This document shows, piece after piece, positions 56,420 to 64,000 of a stretch of 64,000 nucleotides of DNA (its first letter is position 1; each line of letters begins with the position of its first letter). The position numbers were made by a program, and so were the translations under genes. The stretch comes from Pocillopora verrucosa (Eukaryota > Cnidaria > Anthozoa > Scleractinia > Pocilloporidae): assembly GCF_036669915.1 (NCBI RefSeq), contig NC_089324.1, positions 14,707,131 through 14,771,130 on the forward strand. The letters are read 5' to 3'. The notes under the pieces are model-generated. The model did no database searches and had not been told where the DNA came from. It saw only the letters and a program-made list of their open reading frames with translations.

Positions 56420-59032
56420 TAAATTTTTTGTTTTCTTGAAATAAGTATCTTCTGCGAAGTTATATAAATATCTGTACGTACAGTTCAGAGCGATTTTGAC
56501 TTTATTTTCTGTAATTTAAGGTGGCACTGGATCGCCAGCACAGACTTATAAAACTTGGTATTAAGATGAATCCCTCTTTTGAGAAATTGATTGCAACTCA
56601 GTGATAAAAAAATTGATGATATCGAACTTGCACATAGAGCTAAATTTAGGGACAATTTTAGAAGCTGTGTTTTTGCCTCTTTTACCTAATTGTCTTTTTA
56701 ATGATAACAATATGTTGCGAAATAGTTATACTTTCTTTTGACACCGCTTTCAAGGGAACACGCCACAAAGTGTAAGATAAGTGATCTAACACAGCATTGG
56801 TGTTAAACATTAATAAAAACAAATCTTAGCCATCTTCAGTCGCTGTGTGCTGACCTGTGAATCATCTTTTGTACTAAGTACAAGGCTGCTTTACTTGGAG
56901 CAGCGAGCAAGGCTTGGTGTAATAAACAGATGTGCCATCATGTTTTGATGAGATGATTGCGTGACTGATTATTGTAAAACGCATAAATTACATTCAAGAC
57001 CGAAAGCGGAAAAACTATTTTCTCTTTACTCTGCAAATTTCAACTAGAAGAGCAAAGTACATGGCGAAAACAAAACAAAATATACTTGTTCCCTTACTAA
57101 ATTGTCTATAAATAATAGTAAAATGAAATTTTTAAAGAGGAAAATTATATTTCACCTTCGCGTCGCTGTTAATGTTATCGTCGGAATTGAAAACAATCAA
57201 AATGGCGAGAAATATGTTTTTCGCCTTGTCACGCGCGTGGGACAACACTCCTGAGTCCCCATAAGGAATCGAACCTCAGTCCTCAGGGGGGAATCAGAAT
57301 TTTTTTCTTTGTCCCATGCTCGTGACGAGACGGAAAACATCTTACTCTATTTCTTTACCGAGCTCAAAACTTACCATCTTACCAACTGATATTGGAGACT
57401 TATTCTAAAAGATTTCCTCTAATAAACTATCCGTTTATCTTCTGATTTTCAGTTCTATATCCAGTCCTAGGCGATATACATAAACATTTGATTTCCCTTA
57501 AAAAATCTCTTCTAATCTTAATTTTCAAGCTGTATCAGTCGCGGTGCTTGCAATTCCACAAGAATAGCATGCTTTCAATGCTACTTTTATTTAAATCTAT
57601 CTTACTTACTCCTAAATTCACTCGACCGATGAAAGACCACGTAACTTTGCGTATAAATTATCCAAACCACATCGAAATTATGTTCACTCTAGCTCCAAAC
57701 AAAAATATAGCCTTCCATTTTAAAGCATTAAACTACTGTTAAAACAAACCTTTGTCCGTCGTTATCGGGTATTTTTTCCAACTCAAAACTCATTCTGTCG
57801 ATAAATAACTCGATCTCAAACACGACATATCTATTTGAGCGAAATTGTTCGCAGAAAGACTTGTCGCGTGTGCACAGTTCCTCGAAATTCTGCCGCTGGA
57901 CTGGAATCTATAGACAACCGATTAAGGTAACGTAATATCGTTCAGAGATAAGATAAGTCCTCGTCGCTTTCTTGCTTTCCGTAAAGATCAACGCAATTTC
58001 CTTACGACTCTTTTTATATCGTACTCGCCAAGTTGGAGCGTGCGCGAATGAGCTTGCTATTGTCACGTCAACAGTTTCGTGAGGATCATGGCCTAAAAAT
58101 ATGGCGTGACGGGTAGCCTTGTTTGCACTCCGCGATTCTAAAAACTGATAGTCTCCTTGGAGGAGTCGTAACCGAATTATAGCAGGGTAAAGTACTATTT
58201 TTATTGTTATACTGAAAGAGAGGGAGAATGAGTATTTTTAAAGCTAAGTTCTGAGATAACTATGACAGAGGTTGCGACGAGTTGGCGAAACTGAAGATTT
58301 TTAACAAGGAAAAAAAGAGCTCAGCACCTGCATTTTCGCAATTGCCCGGCCGTCTAATGCAAATCAAGAGGCGTCTTTTAAGCAGCGGTAGACCCTAGTG
58401 GTCGGTTTTTCAAGGTTATCCTTTCTTGGACTCCTTCTCTGTCATTCTACGCTTAAGTTTATCGATTCCATCGAAGGTGAATAGCCAGAATATTTCTGAC
58501 AGCAATCGATAGCGTTACACTACGACATGGGCAGCCTTAGGTGCAGCACTATGTTCCAAACAAATTGAAGGGAAAAAAAGCTTATTTTAACATAGCTTTC
58601 ACTCAGCTATATGGGGTAACAGTGATTTAAACTAGAAAAAATATTTCAAGACTCAGAGAGTTTGAACATTTTTATTACCAAGAAAATGGCTAAACTACAA
58701 ACCTGAGCGATCAAATCTGTTGCATGGATGTTATTGATCCAGTATTAACACAATCAATCAACAAACACTGGGAATGTCATAGAGGGAAAGTATGCTCCAA
58801 ACACCATGTAAATTTATTTCCACTATCAAAAAGTGTATATGAACTTATGACACTGATCACATTAAGAGATTCTGAAGAGTAAACTTAACTTTTAAAGTTG
58901 ATTTCTACAGTGCTCAAATTTGACCACAAAAACTGCCATTTTGAATCCAGCTTAGCAAACTGGCTGCTTAAAAAATTCCAAATTCTCACTTTTCTTTCTC
59001 TCCCATCTCTTGCAAATCTATCTTAATCTTTT
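56420..59032. other. Intergenic region; possible 5' exon and promoter of APOL-like copy D
   Basis: A SINE-like copy lies at 57215-57330. The part around 58.0-58.15 kb is somewhat richer in CG dinucleotides, which would suit a promoter. No exon can be supported. The 84-codon frame at 57488 has no recognisable motif. Confidence 0.4.
57215..57330 (-). repeat. tRNA-like SINE copy (reverse)
   Basis: Reverse-complement reading gives GAGGTTCGATTCCTTATGGG then GACAAGGCGAAAAACATATT, the same order as in the copy at 15905-16060. The B-box-like GGTTCGATTCC is intact. Confidence 0.45.
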
Positions 59033-59241
59033 TACCCCTCAGAGTGACTTGCATCTAATTTCTCCATGAAAACTCAAGCCTGAATCAAACCACAAAAGTC
59101 ACCAGACTAAAGGAAATCATCACCAACCAAAGAAGCTCTTGACTGATAAACAAATTCTCCTTGTCTGCACACATGCAAAGAGATGTATTCTGAACAATAT
59201 AGAGCATTTGCATACTGATGTTAGGGACAGTCATGGGTTAA
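59033..59241 (-). repeat. MITE, family 2 (reverse)
   Basis: A full-length reverse copy runs from TTTACCCCTCAGAGTGACT to TGATGTTAGGGACAG and CATGGGTTAA. It matches the 8836 and 62553 copies along its whole length. It lies just 3' of PSMD7. Confidence 0.65.
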
Positions 59242-59611
59242 CAATTCAGTGATATGCACACACAAAAAACCATTCTTGACTAAACTAAAGATTTTTCTTT
59301 GGAATAAGCAGAGCAGCTGTTCGTGACAGAGTTACCAAGTTGTTTTCAAAATGGTAGTACAGTAGTAATTGAAGGTATAACACTACTGTCAAAAGTTTTG
59401 CACATTTGAAGATAACTTTCTAAGATTAAGTTACTCTAAAATGGAATTTCAAAATAAGATTGGTAGTTAATTTTTAAATCATACTTATCAATGGCAGAGA
59501 TAAAAATTATGGTTTCCACAGCATATTTCTCCATTAAGTGATAAATTCTACCAAGACAAAGTTGTTGTTGTTGGGGTTTTTTTTTTACAATGTTACTCAG
59601 TGTATGTACAA

Positions 59612-63893
<4,282 letters not shown>

Positions 63894-64000
63894 TTTGCTT
63901 CAGGAATGCCAGACAACGGCGAAAAGTACTCTTGAAAGAAAATTGTAGCTTTTCAAGATGGCGGTGAGTCGACAGATTTTTCTGTCCCCAGTTCCGCGCG
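63894..64000. promoter_or_regulatory. PSMD7 promoter, possibly bidirectional, with YY1-like site
   Basis: This region lies directly upstream of the PSMD7 start codon. CAAGATGGCGG at 63954-63964 (+) matches the YY1 core AAGATGGCGGC at all but the last base. Its ATG GCG is followed by GTGAGT, which reads like a first-exon donor, so a divergent gene on the plus strand may begin here and run out of the window. Confidence 0.45.

Noticed and set aside
57488..57742. 84-codon plus-strand frame
   Set aside because: No motif, no conserved neighbour and low-complexity hydrophobic content; probably chance.

Overview
The window is eukaryotic nuclear DNA: spliced genes with GT-AG introns, AT-rich intergenic DNA and dense layers of transposon remnants. 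The bicarbonate transporter, the animal proteasome subunit, the apolipoprotein-L-like proteins and the repeat types fit an anthozoan cnidarian, probably a stony coral. The coral assignment is an inference from gene and repeat character, not from a marker gene.

Layout. (1) 1-7230 holds no recognisable gene; it is the upstream side, or a 5' UTR intron, of the next gene. (2) 7278-16440 (+) is a complete SLC4-family anion/bicarbonate exchanger. I joined 13 coding exons in frame to 1012 codons plus stop. (3) 16.8-28.9 kb is a tandemly duplicated block with two apolipoprotein-L-like genes (both -). Degraded Ty3/gypsy pol fragments lie next to both. (4) 31.0-38.5 kb is a decayed Ty3/gypsy element, itself broken twice: by a solo LTR in gag with a perfect 5-bp target duplication, and by a LINE in the reverse transcriptase. 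The LINE ORF1 carries a 2A-like NPGP motif. (5) 38.5-46.8 kb is gene-poor and holds nested MITEs, a G-rich palindromic array beside an 81/82-bp inverted-repeat element, a roughly 94-bp minisatellite and a 165-bp near-perfect palindrome. (6) 47.4-54.2 kb is a third copy of the apolipoprotein-L block. Its flank is replaced by a 5'-truncated LINE and an 18-unit, 48-bp minisatellite. (7) 55.3-56.4 kb (-) is a fourth, more diverged and longer apolipoprotein-L-like gene. (8) 59.6-63.9 kb (-) is the complete PSMD7/Rpn8 gene of the 26S proteasome lid, six exons and 329 codons plus stop. It ends at a GC-richer promoter with a YY1-like site, possibly shared with a divergent gene.

The SLC4 and PSMD7 genes are ordinary host genes. 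The four apolipoprotein-L-like genes share orientation, hydrophobic architecture and a phase-2 intron acceptor at the start of the main exon, so they form a locally amplified family. Their 5' exons could not be identified. A 100-nt inverted-repeat hairpin recurs upstream of three of them. The transposons record an order of events: gypsy insertion, then the solo LTR and LINE inside it; block duplication carrying gypsy pieces; and several MITEs inserted into older MITEs or a SINE.
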